A stretch of 64,000 nucleotides of DNA, taken from assembly GCF_017980685.1 (NCBI RefSeq), contig NZ_JACXXO010000011.1, forward strand, positions 1 to 64,000. Direction: 5' to 3'. Origin of the DNA: Pseudomonas iridis. Lineage in GTDB: Bacteria; Pseudomonadota; Gammaproteobacteria; Pseudomonadales; Pseudomonadaceae. A program made the translations under genes and the position numbers. Position 1 is the stretch's first letter. Every line of letters starts with the position of its first letter. Of the stretch, positions 34,462-42,167 are shown in pieces. A model generated the notes under the pieces. That model saw only the letters and a program-made list of their open reading frames with translations, was not told the DNA's origin and searched no databases.

Positions 34462-34926
34462 TCACGCTGCTACCTTGACCTGATTCCATGCGCCGACCGC
34501 GCTGAAGATGCGGTAGGCCTGAGCCTCGTCGAGGGAAACAACATCAGGAATCGCGATCCAGCCCGAGGCAACCAAGTGCTGCGGGTTGGCACTGTCGCGA
34601 ATCTCTTGGTAGCAATGCTCGATCACTTCTTCCAAGTGGTCAGAGAGGTACATGCCTTCCGGCGCGACCTCTACCGACTTCAGGTAGTGGTTGCCCATCT
34701 GGTCAAGGCAGAGCGCGCTGAGAAAGATGGTCCAGCGGTGAGTGATTTCACAGACGGCTTGGCCGATCTTGCCGGGAGCGATGTTCTTCAGGGACTTGTA
34801 ATTGATCATCCCTTGCCGGCCGCTGGGGTCGATGTTGACCACCGCAACGTGATTCGTTCGCACCAGTGAGCGGCACGACCGTTCGACGCGGGCCTTGAGG
34901 TTGTTCGGCTTTCGAACCTTGCTCAT
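34462..34926 (-). CDS. Phage protein, unknown function
   Basis: Protein of 154 aa, compact and soluble. It overlaps the HTH gene upstream by 4 bases, so it is coupled to it. The motif RTNHVAVVNIDPSGRQGMINYKS does not identify a family for me. Part of the leftward early operon. Confidence 0.6.
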   Translation of the reverse strand: MSKVRKPNNLKARVERSCRSLVRTNHVAVVNIDPSGRQGMINYKSLKNIAPGKIGQAVCEITHRWTIFLSALCLDQMGNHYLKSVEVAPEGMYLSDHLEEVIEHCYQEIRDSANPQHLVASGWIAIPDVVSLDEAQAYRIFSAVGAWNQVKVAA

Positions 34927-35636
34927 GCTGCCTCCAGAGCTTCCCGTTGCAGGGGGTAGTCGATTTCGTATTCTGCGATCAGCCGCAGCAGCACTTTTGG
35001 ATTAATCTCCAGCCTTCTGGCGCATGCTGCACGGGAGCAACCGATATCGCGAAGGGCTGTGATGCGCTCAACCAGAGCTACATCCTTCGCTCGGATTTTC
35101 TGGCGGCTGAACTTAAGGCCGTTTTGACTGGCGATGCGCTTGAGCGTTGTCCGTCCGATACTGAGCTTTGCGCACATCTGATCTTGCGTCAGGCCCTCGA
35201 TAATCAGGTCTCGAATCACCGGCACCAGCGTCAGATCCTCCTGATGTGCTGCAGCGGACACCCGGCTGGCGAACTTGATGCCGTACTGGGCGGCGATGTG
35301 AATCGCGCGACGATTGCTGATGTGCAGATCTTTGGCAGCCGCAACGATTCCCTTGGTGTGGTAGGCCTTCATCTTTTCGGCGATGTCTGCCTCAAACGCC
35401 TGCGCCTTGGCTGTCTTCGCCATGCGCACTGCATAGTTTCGCTTCGCTGGGCATGGTTCAGACCCTGATGAGGGCACAATGCGTTCGCTGTTGAACGGGC
35501 CGGGGTTGAACTGGCTTCGGCTGATCGGCACGACGTCGATAACGCGGCCGGCGGCGAGATATCCGCCCACCGCATCGGCCAACCAGGCGCGGTCGGTGTT
35601 CTTCTGCTGGATGCTGCTGAGTTCCAAGCTGATCAT
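34923..35636 (-). CDS. Phage DNA-binding protein with repeated helix-turn-helix units
   Basis: Protein of 237 aa. At least three successive helix-turn-helix-like stretches occur from about residue 90: GIVAAAKDLHISNRRAIHI, GLTQDQMCAKLSIGRTTLKR and GCSRAACARRLEINPKVLLR. A regulatory role in the early region is likely. ATG 35636 has GAGGA; the longer frame to 35789 overlaps the next gene and was rejected. Confidence 0.65.
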   Translation of the reverse strand: MISLELSSIQQKNTDRAWLADAVGGYLAAGRVIDVVPISRSQFNPGPFNSERIVPSSGSEPCPAKRNYAVRMAKTAKAQAFEADIAEKMKAYHTKGIVAAAKDLHISNRRAIHIAAQYGIKFASRVSAAAHQEDLTLVPVIRDLIIEGLTQDQMCAKLSIGRTTLKRIASQNGLKFSRQKIRAKDVALVERITALRDIGCSRAACARRLEINPKVLLRLIAEYEIDYPLQREALEAA

Positions 35637-35643
35637 GGCGTCC

Positions 35644-36207
35644 TCACTTAATCCGGATGGCGCTATCACCGCGCTCAAGGTGTGCCCAAGTTGGCTCGGG
35701 AAGAAGCTCATGCTCCGCGTCTTCTCCCGCATCCATCCGCTTGCGAACAGTAGCGTTGTGGTCGCGGATTTCCTTGAGCTTGGCGGCAATGGCGGTTTTG
35801 TCCGGCGCGATGCTAGTCTTCACCGCGGTCAGCTCGTCCGGCACCGCGTCCTCGTTGTCGACGATGACCTTCTCTTTGCCCAGCGCCAGGGTGATGGTGA
35901 ACAACGGTCGCTTGATCGACTTGAGGTTGGCGGCTTCCATGTTGCGGCGCAGGTAGTCGCTGATTTGCGAGACGCTGTTGGTCTTGATGCGCTTGAGCTC
36001 AGCGAGCCGCTCGATCTCATTCTCGATCGCGCTTACGTCGCTTTCGATGTTCCGACGCAGCATGACGATGTTGTCGGCCTTAACTTCGAACTCGCCTTGG
36101 ATCTCGTCCATCGCGTGCTGGAGGGCCTCCTTTAGGCCCTCATCATCGGTGTCGGCCATTTCCTGCAGTTCTGCCAGCTTCCCGGTGAGTGCGTAGAGTT
36201 GTGTCAT
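35644..36207 (-). CDS. Siphovirus Gp157-like protein
   Basis: Protein of 187 aa. A long helical N-terminus (residues 1-110, coiled-coil) followed by a beta-rich end (FTITLALGKEKVIVDNEDAVPDEL) matches the Gp157 family of siphoviruses, linked to DNA replication/recombination or phage resistance in streptococcal phages. It overlaps the upstream gene by 4 bases. Confidence 0.75.
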   Translation of the reverse strand: MTQLYALTGKLAELQEMADTDDEGLKEALQHAMDEIQGEFEVKADNIVMLRRNIESDVSAIENEIERLAELKRIKTNSVSQISDYLRRNMEAANLKSIKRPLFTITLALGKEKVIVDNEDAVPDELTAVKTSIAPDKTAIAAKLKEIRDHNATVRKRMDAGEDAEHELLPEPTWAHLERGDSAIRIK

Positions 36208-36929
36208 GCTGCTGACTCCTGTTTCGGTTCAGAGAGTTTTTTCCATTCAAGGGAGATCCGCGCCGCGCCTTTCTCGTCCTTGCGGAGTGTGAGCTGGCGG
36301 ACTGCAACGTCGTGGATCTTTTTGAGTTCGTGCGGGGTTTGGGCGCCCTGCATGGTGTCGATGACCGACTTGATGTAGTCGAGGCGGTCCTGCTGCTGCT
36401 TGGCGATCTCTGCGTCTTTGTCGACTGCCTGCTCAATAGCCTGCTCTTCTTGGCGCTGCTGGACGTAGTCGCGATCGTCGAACATGCCAAGGAACACGTC
36501 AGCGCTGAAGCCGAGCATCGACAGGGATTTCTTGATGGCGTCCGTTAGCGACTTTTTCGGGGCCTCACCATCAGTGGTCGTCCCGAACTTCGATTTGTAA
36601 AGGTAGGGCGTACACCCATATTGCTCGAGCTCGCCGCGCTCCCCGTCGAGCTTGAACCAGAACAGAATCTTGATCGTGTGGTTCAGTTCGAATCCCAGGC
36701 TGACGCGTTTGTCGCCTTCACCGCTGAACATCTCGGCGCCTTTGTCGAAGCGTTCCTCGGCGACTTTCCAACCGAATCCGATACCAACCGGGCCAAATAC
36801 CTCAGTGGCCTTCATGATCATGGCCGTGCCGTTGAGGCTGGTGATTTGCTGGCCGCCGACCTTGGCGTCCTTGGTGTAGCGGGTGTCGGTCTTGTCGACC
36901 TGGTCCCAGATCCGCATATTTGTGGACAT
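36204..36929 (-). CDS. Putative ERF/Rad52-like single-strand annealing protein
   Basis: Protein of 241 aa. GFGWKVAEERF, the beta-rich middle and EAPKKSLTDAIKKSLSMLGFSADVFLG resemble the ERF/Rad52-like annealing fold, and its place next to a Gp157-like gene in the leftward operon is where lambdoid recombination genes lie. The C-terminal third is a charged helix. Assignment to a named family would need a profile search. Confidence 0.5.
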   Translation of the reverse strand: MSTNMRIWDQVDKTDTRYTKDAKVGGQQITSLNGTAMIMKATEVFGPVGIGFGWKVAEERFDKGAEMFSGEGDKRVSLGFELNHTIKILFWFKLDGERGELEQYGCTPYLYKSKFGTTTDGEAPKKSLTDAIKKSLSMLGFSADVFLGMFDDRDYVQQRQEEQAIEQAVDKDAEIAKQQQDRLDYIKSVIDTMQGAQTPHELKKIHDVAVRQLTLRKDEKGAARISLEWKKLSEPKQESAA

Positions 36930-36971
36930 GAGTTATCTCCGCGCCACCGGAGAGGGGCGCTGTGAAGGTGG

Positions 36972-37292
36972 TTATTGGGTGGCTTTGGCGATGGTTTTTT
37001 CGAATCGAGAGGCTAGCCCTGCATTCACCTCAGCCTTCTCCAGGCTTTCGGTGGTGCCCTTGGCGCGGTGCAGCGCTTCATAGTGGCGAAGGGTTCCGGC
37101 GGCTACGATGAGATCAGCCAGAAGGCCAGGCGCCTGTGCGATTAGCCTCGCGTCGGCCTCTTCGTACACGAAGTCGACTACCTGCTCCTGATCCGCGTTG
37201 TAATCGATAGCCCAGCCACGCTGGCCGGGCCAGCCTTGGCCGCCGGCCTTGCGAGCAAACCAAGGTCCGGGCGTGTGCTTTTGTTCAGGCAT
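36972..37292 (-). CDS. Small phage protein of the HTPGPW type
   Basis: Protein of 106 aa beginning with EQKHTPGPWFARK, a start shared by many small phage proteins, and containing EADARLIAQAPGLLADL. The function is unknown although the family is widespread in phage early regions. Confidence 0.7.
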   Translation of the reverse strand: MPEQKHTPGPWFARKAGGQGWPGQRGWAIDYNADQEQVVDFVYEEADARLIAQAPGLLADLIVAAGTLRHYEALHRAKGTTESLEKAEVNAGLASRFEKTIAKATQ

Positions 37293-37334
37293 GAGGAATC
37301 CTTGCCGCGATGCACGCAGCGTTGAAGGTGTGGG

Positions 37335-37451
37335 TTATTGGGTGATGCGATCAGCGAGGGCGCTGAGCAACATCAGGAGGGTGCAAACGGATAGGGCGGA
37401 GAAAGATCCGCGCCAGATGAGTAGGCGCCGGGTGCGCTGGCGGGTGGTCAC
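37335..37451 (-). CDS. 38-aa membrane peptide
   Basis: Starts at GTG 37451, whose first bases overlap the TGA of the upstream gene (GTGA). It reads VTTRQRTRRLLIWRG, then one hydrophobic helix (SALSVCTLLMLLSALA). The overlap and the basic-then-hydrophobic pattern support a real small gene. Confidence 0.45.
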   Translation of the reverse strand: MTTRQRTRRLLIWRGSFSALSVCTLLMLLSALADRITQ

Positions 37452-37648
37452 AGTTCGACCATCCGACCCCTGAGATCGAAACCCCAGTCGCCTTCCATGA
37501 ATGCAGCGTTGTCGCGGGCATGGAGCGGCCAGTCGCCTTTAACTGGGCATTCAAGTTCGCAGACAAGCGTTTCGCGTGGACGCTTGAGAATCCGGTCCAG
37601 CTGTTCAAGTTGCTCGTCGATCAGCGTTTTCACGATGGGCGTGCTCAT
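37448..37648 (-). CDS. Small phage protein
   Basis: Protein of 66 aa, acidic, helical N-terminus (LIDEQLEQLDRILKRPRE) followed by two cysteines in ECPVKGDW. It overlaps both neighbours by 4 bases, as in a tightly coupled operon. No family recognised. Confidence 0.55.
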   Translation of the reverse strand: MSTPIVKTLIDEQLEQLDRILKRPRETLVCELECPVKGDWPLHARDNAAFMEGDWGFDLRGRMVEL

Positions 37649-37839
37649 GCCGCTCTCCCTGGCCGACGCGCAACCGCACGATTCAGCCTTTCGCAGTAGT
37701 GGTGGAATTCTTCGATGGATATCTTGTTCGCCTGCAGGAAGCTGGTGATGTTGCGCAGGACCAGCACCTCATAGAGAGGAGGGCAGGTTTCGCAGGCAAG
37801 CTCATCGAGATCGTTGTCGATTGCTATGTGCGGGCTCAC
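37645..37839 (-). CDS. Small phage protein with CxxC motif
   Basis: Protein of 64 aa: CETC near residue 16, then a helical part (ITSFLQANKISIEEFHHYCERL). Overlaps its neighbours by 4 bases at both ends. Unknown function. Confidence 0.55.
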   Translation of the reverse strand: MSPHIAIDNDLDELACETCPPLYEVLVLRNITSFLQANKISIEEFHHYCERLNRAVARRPGRAA

Positions 37840-38258
37840 AGCGCGTCATCCTCGGCCTGAGCCTTCAATGCATCGTCTGCCAGCGGCTCGAGCAACGTCT
37901 CGGCGATCTCGCCAAGCTTGCCCAGCGGGTGGTCGCTGTGGCCCAGCAGCTCGGCAGTGGCCACCTTGTCGGCTAGTCCGCGTTCTGCGGTGATGACCAG
38001 CCAGCCCAGCGCGGAGGTGTGCACCTCACAATCAGCCAGCCGAGCATTGATGTGCTCATCAACCGCCAGAGCGAACTGCGCAGCGGTGACGCCTTGAGGC
38101 TTGCGCATGCGGCGCTGGAAGGACACCCCACAGCCGCGCAGCAAGTCTTCGGCGGCGTTGTACAGCCACTCGGCCCGCGCATCATCCCGAGGGCTCTCGC
38201 TCACAGGCGGCGGCAGGCGGTTTTCGTAGGTCAACTGAGCAATCAGTGCTGCGTTCAT
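37836..38258 (-). CDS. Phage protein, unknown function
   Basis: Protein of 140 aa starting MNAALIAQLTYENRLPPP with GGAGG upstream. Mostly helical, acidic. The longer frame to 38468 would run into the tRNA-like element and was rejected. First well-supported gene of the leftward operon after the structured 38259-38693 stretch. Confidence 0.6.
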   Translation of the reverse strand: MNAALIAQLTYENRLPPPVSESPRDDARAEWLYNAAEDLLRGCGVSFQRRMRKPQGVTAAQFALAVDEHINARLADCEVHTSALGWLVITAERGLADKVATAELLGHSDHPLGKLGEIAETLLEPLADDALKAQAEDDAL

Positions 38259-38412
38259 GGTGTCGCCTCCAAGGCGAAAACCGCATTGGCCAGAAGCCAG
38301 GCGCGGGTGACCAAACCCAGCCGTGAGACTGGCCTGGCGTCTGCCGATTCGGTTTTGATTTAGGGGAGTTGATGCAGGGGGCCGCATTGCGCGGTGCTGT
38401 CTGGTCGTCCGC

Positions 38413-38547
38413 ATCGGGGATTGATCTGTTCGGCTGAGCGGGATTTGAACCCGCGACCTCCCGTGCACTGGCCTCTACCGAACTGAGTTACCAGCCTCAC
38501 AATCCATTGGCATGCCTGCCGCCGGTCTGTGCAGATCAATCCCCGAT
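38413..38547. repeat. 16-bp inverted repeat flanking the tRNA-like element
   Basis: ATCGGGGATTGATCTG at 38413-38428 and its exact complement CAGATCAATCCCCGAT at 38532-38547 enclose the tRNA-like sequence. Confidence 0.8.
38430..38497 (-). ncRNA. tRNA-like element with shortened anticodon arm
   Basis: On the minus strand a seven-pair acceptor (AGGCTGG with TCAGCCG, first pair mismatched, one G-T), a D-arm (ACTCAGTTCGGTAGAG) and a perfect T-arm (GCGGG TTCAAAT CCCGC) are present. Between D-arm and T-arm there are only about 17 bases where 23 are usual, so no normal 5-bp anticodon stem can form. No CCA is encoded. It is a degenerate tRNA or a tRNA mimic, not a standard tRNA gene. Confidence 0.55.
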
Positions 38548-38693
38548 ACGCTCTCATCGAGAGAATCGGGTGGGTTCAAGGCAGCTTTCAGCGTGACCAC
38601 CCACGCTCTCAACCATCGCTGCATAAGGGCAGTTTTCGTCAGGCTGACGTGGCGCTGGTCCATGCATTCCGTTTCAAACGCTGCCAATGACAG

Positions 38694-38909
38694 CTACGCG
38701 GTTTGCAGAGGGGCCTGACGTTCTTTCAGCATCAGCTCGTGCTCAATGCAGAACTGAATCTCTGCGTCGTATCCAGCGCGGCTCAGAACCTGCTGTCCGC
38801 TCTGGTCGTAGATCGCTCGGTGGAAGCCAGAGCCATTCCGGCGCGGCGTCCGCTCAACCGTATACCCGTAGCGCTGGTAGCAGTCGTTGGGGCTGTTTGG
38901 ATTTGGCAT
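38694..38909 (-). CDS. Small phage protein
   Basis: Protein of 71 aa (MPNPNSPNDCYQRYGYTVER...) with GGAGGG upstream. The fold GYTVERTPRRNGSGFHRAIYDQSGQQVL looks like a small beta sheet. The frame stays open upstream to 39254, and a start at 39113 would add a 68-residue cysteine-containing region, but that start has no ribosome binding site. It is the gene nearest to the left operators and may be the first one of the leftward operon. Confidence 0.55.
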   Translation of the reverse strand: MPNPNSPNDCYQRYGYTVERTPRRNGSGFHRAIYDQSGQQVLSRAGYDAEIQFCIEHELMLKERQAPLQTA

Positions 38910-39239
38910 CGTCTTGCCCTCCGGGGCGGTTGATTTCCCGTCTGGCCCTGTCGCCAAGGCCAGCCAGTGAAATCTGTTCTCTCCACCACGCGCATCGCCT
39001 CGGTTTCCCCACCTGGCCGGGTCACACATTTCGTGTTCAGTGTTATTCCCGGCTGGCTTGCGTGGTTTCGCGTACTCACATCTGGTGAGCACGGCCAGTT
39101 CCAGAGCTGGCATGGCATCGACTATTTGTTGCTCGCGCTTACCGGATCGGGTCCGGGGTAGTCGATGGCGAGGATCCTGAGGTTTTAAAGAGCGACGGGT
39201 CTGTTGAGGCCCTGTTCCGCTGCACTTGGGTTTTAAGTG

Positions 39240-39294
39240 CAAGTCGGCTTGCATCTATAAAAGCATGCTGGTGTTTTGAATGCAAGCAAGCTTG
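39240..39294. promoter_or_regulatory. Left operators (oL-like), CAAG-N4-CTTG
   Basis: CAAGTCGGCTTG at 39240-39251 and CAAGCAAGCTTG at 39283-39294, with an imperfect copy (AAGCATGCT) at 39261-39269 between them. They have the same half-sites as the three palindromes between cI and cro, so the same repressor probably binds both places. Confidence 0.7.
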
Positions 39295-39309
39295 TATATT
39301 TATTTTGTA

Positions 39310-39325
39310 CTGTACGGACATACAG
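39310..39325. promoter_or_regulatory. LexA-type SOS box upstream of the DUF1654 gene
   Basis: CTGTACGGACATACAG fits CTGT-N8-ACAG. It lies 22 bp before the start codon, overlapping the likely promoter. Confidence 0.7.
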
Positions 39326-39347
39326 TAATCAAAAGGGAGGATTTCAG

Positions 39348-39665
39348 ATGGCGAAGAAGCAGGCGAAACCAGCAGAGCGACGGGAAATTAGTGGGATTGA
39401 GCGGCTTGGCCTGAGGGTGTCGTCGATGATCAATCACCCGATTGCGCAGGATCAGCGCTGGGTAACGATCCATCGGCTCGACACTGATGGCGACCGAGAG
39501 TGGGATGAGGTGATGGGGTTGCTGGCCCAAACGGACGGCATAGAAATGACGTTCAACGATGAGGACGAGTCGGTGACGCTGAAATGGGAGGCGTCATCTG
39601 AGAACGATCACGAGGCCGAAGTGCCTGACGAATTCATGAAGGTGGAGGAGGTCGCTCCATTCTGA
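39348..39665 (+). CDS. DUF1654 protein, SOS- and repressor-controlled
   Basis: Protein of 105 aa. GIERLGLRVSSMINHPIAQDQRWVTIHRLD is the DUF1654 signature, a Pseudomonas-phage family of unknown role. The C-terminus is acidic. Strong GGGAGG before ATG 39348. The promoter region has a LexA-type box and the left operators, so expression should follow DNA damage. A terminator follows. Confidence 0.75.
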   Translation: MAKKQAKPAERREISGIERLGLRVSSMINHPIAQDQRWVTIHRLDTDGDREWDEVMGLLAQTDGIEMTFNDEDESVTLKWEASSENDHEAEVPDEFMKVEEVAPF

Positions 39666-39675
39666 CAGGCATTGA

Positions 39676-39700
39676 AAAGCCCGCTTGTATGGCGGGCTTT
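39676..39700. terminator. Bidirectional terminator between DUF1654 and the lysogenic operon
   Basis: AAAGCCCGC at 39676-39684 and GCGGGCTTT at 39692-39700 form a 9-bp stem. It separates two convergent units. Confidence 0.75.
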
Positions 39701-39737
39701 GTGAGTCAGGCGATGATTGTACGTTACTGCCCCGAAG

Positions 39738-40106
39738 TTATGGCTTAAAGAGCCAGTCGCGCGATTCCGCATTCGCCCTGAGGATTTTCGCTTTCTTTTC
39801 GATTTCCTTCTTTTCGAACTCACTGAAATCGATCAGAACGTGCTCCGGGAACTCTTCCGGATCAGATACCGCCGGCAATCCCAGCGCTTGGCATTCGGCT
39901 GTAGTTATAGAAACTACGCCCGCCGATCGGCAATCTTCCCTGGCAGTGAAGTGAGCGTATGAAGCCTCTGGAGTGATCAAGTCACCATCATAAGAAGAGA
40001 GCTTCTTGTCATCCTTCGGAGTCGGACGGAAAACCTGAGATGTAATTTTTCCGTCTTGCACAAAGCTTGGGTGAACCTGTCGCAGCAACTGAGTTTGATC
40101 GTCCAT
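39738..40106 (-). CDS. Small partner of the rexAB-position cassette
   Basis: Protein of 122 aa without membrane segments. The N-terminus reads LLRQVHPSFVQDGKITSQVFRPTPKDDKKLS, followed by DGDLITPEASYAHFTA; the C-terminal third is a charged helix (FEKKEIEKKAKILRANAESRDW). I do not know the family. Its ATG overlaps the stop of the 373-aa gene (TAATG), so the two are translationally coupled. Its place downstream of cI means it should be expressed in the lysogen. Confidence 0.7.
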   Translation of the reverse strand: MDDQTQLLRQVHPSFVQDGKITSQVFRPTPKDDKKLSSYDGDLITPEASYAHFTAREDCRSAGVVSITTAECQALGLPAVSDPEEFPEHVLIDFSEFEKKEIEKKAKILRANAESRDWLFKP

Positions 40107-41227
40107 TACACTTCACCCTTTGCTGCTTTGGAAATGAAATCTATCAGCGAATCGACGTCAGCCCTAGCTTCGAGATTCAGCTCCATGTATGTGTCTGCGC
40201 CGTCCTTGATATTGAGGCCGTGCAGCTCAGCCGTTTTGTTCTGCGGAATAATTTCGAGGCTGAGATCCTGATTGCCGGTTCTCCATTCAAACTGGAAGCC
40301 ACCTTCGGCAGTGGGATAAATAAATGGCGTGGGCAGAGTAGCTGGGTACTGATCTCTAAAAAATGACTCTATCCAGTCAAACTCTTCAGGGCTTGGGACC
40401 ACGCCGCGACCGTCAAGCCAGCCGACTCGTAAAAGTCTGAGCTCATCCAATCGTGCGAGCGGATCATTCGATTCGATGATCACAGCGTCCTCAATAAGGT
40501 CCAGGGAGTGAAGCTTTTCCATGCGGTCAAATCGACCAACACCCGATACTGAAATTTTAAGCCCATCACGAAACCCGCGCGTAGCCTCAAGGATAGTGTC
40601 GAGGTGTATTGCATCCATCTTCGCGGTAATCTTTTTGCCATCAGGCAGGAGCAGCTCAAAACTCATTTTTGCTTGGTCTATTTCAGGCACCAAGCCGCGG
40701 ACGGTGACTTCATCCGTGAGAATCTGATTCTGTGACGCTAGCAGAAGTCTCCGCCGAGTTAGTTTTGAGAGCCTAGCAGGTCTATCAGTTCCCGGTCGAA
40801 ACTCCAATACCTCCCCATCACGCAAGCCTCTGCCGAATCTGTCGAAGTATCCAAGCAGCGTTGCGGGTACATGTTCGGTGATCGGAGTGCCACGCTCGGC
40901 GGCGTCTATCGCATTACCAATCGACTGCACCGCCTGGAAAAAATAGTCCTCGTTGGCGGCAGCAAAAAGGCCCGCAGTAGGATCATTGTATTCAATCACG
41001 ATGTTGGGGACAGCGCTTCCCTCTCCGACCGAGGACAGGTTTATCGATAAGTGATCCGTAAATCCCTTTGGCGTCCGAACCCGGCCGTGCTGCTGAACAA
41101 ATTTCCATTTAGCTACGGCCACCACGAACTCTTCCAGCGCTGCCAAATCCTTTAGCAGCTCGAGTGGGATCGTGTGGTCATCAAATCTTGCGCCGACGAG
41201 TCGAGGTGCGACAAATGGCTTCTTCAT
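40106..41227 (-). CDS. Large partner of the rexAB-position cassette
   Basis: Protein of 373 aa, soluble, beginning KKPFVAPRLVGARFDDHTIPLELLKDLAALEEFVVAVAKWKF (shown here only to mark residues 2-43) and later rich in beta segments (MSFELLLPDGKKITAKMD, about 190-207). No catalytic motif is recognised. AAGGAAG precedes the ATG. It starts 73 bp behind cI on the same strand with no terminator between, so it is probably read from the repressor-maintenance promoter. A lysogenic-conversion or defence role is inferred from position. Confidence 0.7.
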   Translation of the reverse strand: MKKPFVAPRLVGARFDDHTIPLELLKDLAALEEFVVAVAKWKFVQQHGRVRTPKGFTDHLSINLSSVGEGSAVPNIVIEYNDPTAGLFAAANEDYFFQAVQSIGNAIDAAERGTPITEHVPATLLGYFDRFGRGLRDGEVLEFRPGTDRPARLSKLTRRRLLLASQNQILTDEVTVRGLVPEIDQAKMSFELLLPDGKKITAKMDAIHLDTILEATRGFRDGLKISVSGVGRFDRMEKLHSLDLIEDAVIIESNDPLARLDELRLLRVGWLDGRGVVPSPEEFDWIESFFRDQYPATLPTPFIYPTAEGGFQFEWRTGNQDLSLEIIPQNKTAELHGLNIKDGADTYMELNLEARADVDSLIDFISKAAKGEV

Positions 41228-41300
41228 ATGACTTCCTTATCTCAGGTGATGGCTCGGTTTTCGCGGCGCGAGCACACCGCACGCTAAAAACTGCCAGGTG

Positions 41301-42155
41301 TCAGGCCTTGCGACCATTCCATATGAACAGGACCTTGGCGTGAATAGTCACGTCGTCCACTCTGGCGGTTTGGTTTTCGTAATGCTGGTTATCGGAAATC
41401 AGCCGGTAATGCTCCTCATCCAGTCGCATCATCCGCTTGATGTACAGCTCCTGGTGCCAGGTCACCACGTAAATCCCTTCGCCGATGAACTCCTTCACAC
41501 CTCGGTCAACGATCACCAGATCTTTGTCATTGATCGTTCCTTCCATGCTCTGACCCCAGCCGGTGATCATCGCCAATGCGGACGCTGCAGTGTAGGAGAC
41601 GCCTTTCTCGCGCAGGATTTCCTCTCGAACAACTAGGTTCCGCACCGCCTCGTTGTAGTCGGCCGGAACCTGTCCATGCCCCATGGCGCCGCGCACGTCG
41701 TACTGCGGAATCAGGATCTCGTCGTTTTTCGGGCGAAGGCTCGCGAGGTTACCCTGCTGATATCCATCCGGCACGTCACCTGGCTCTTCGGCTGCAGCAA
41801 CGATCCTCTCGCGGGCTTCATCTGACAGCCCCTTCACTTTAGTGAGCATCTGCCGGACAAGGTCAACGGATGAGGCGGAGGAGTTCTCGGCGCCAGAGTC
41901 GGATTCTGCCGCAACACTCTTTCTGCTGGGCGGCTCACCTTTCCCAGAAAGCAGCCAGTCGACAGTTGTGTCGTACCCCTCGGCTATCGAAACCAAATTC
42001 TCATTTCTGATGTTGCTCGTGTCACCAGCAAACCACTGGCGAACAGCCTCATAGCTGACCCCACAAGTGGTCGCAATGTCTCGCTTGAAGCTACGGGCGC
42101 TTACCTCTGGCCTTCTGGCTAAAACGAGTTTCGTAATTCGATCAGTAATTTTCAT
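41301..42155 (-). CDS. CI-type repressor, HTH plus S24 peptidase
   Basis: Protein of 284 aa. N-terminal XRE-type helix-turn-helix (about 22-70, TTCGVSYEAVRQWFAGDT) and a C-terminal LexA/CI S24 domain with Ser203 (GWGQSMEGT) and Lys240 (LYIKRM), 37 residues apart as in LexA. The likely self-cleavage region near VRGAMGHG lacks a plain Ala-Gly. It should keep the prophage silent and be inactivated by RecA during SOS. Three palindromic operators lie just upstream. Confidence 0.92.
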   Translation of the reverse strand: MKITDRITKLVLARRPEVSARSFKRDIATTCGVSYEAVRQWFAGDTSNIRNENLVSIAEGYDTTVDWLLSGKGEPPSRKSVAAESDSGAENSSASSVDLVRQMLTKVKGLSDEARERIVAAAEEPGDVPDGYQQGNLASLRPKNDEILIPQYDVRGAMGHGQVPADYNEAVRNLVVREEILREKGVSYTAASALAMITGWGQSMEGTINDKDLVIVDRGVKEFIGEGIYVVTWHQELYIKRMMRLDEEHYRLISDNQHYENQTARVDDVTIHAKVLFIWNGRKA

Positions 42156-42167
42156 GCGAGCAATCTA

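Larger units (their letters stand above)
38259..38693. other. 435-bp structured stretch with tRNA-like element
   Basis: It holds the tRNA-like sequence 38430-38497, a 16-bp inverted repeat around it, and further hairpins at 38542-38570 and 38591-38606. A minus-strand frame from ATG 38663 to 38475 (MDQRHVSLTKTALMQRWLRA..., 62 aa) could be a small gene, but its end lies inside the tRNA-like element and it has no good ribosome binding site. Confidence 0.4.
38910..39347. other. Left operator/promoter region of the prophage
   Basis: Contains the CAAG-N4-CTTG palindromes at 39240-39294 and a LexA-type box at 39310-39325. An open minus-strand frame covers part of it (see the 38694 gene). It corresponds to the pL/oL region of lambda. 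Confidence 0.55.

Noticed and set aside
38475..38663. 62-codon minus-strand frame MDQRHVSLTKTALMQRW...
   Set aside because: The stop lies within the tRNA-like element and the ribosome binding site is poor. It is mentioned in the region note only.
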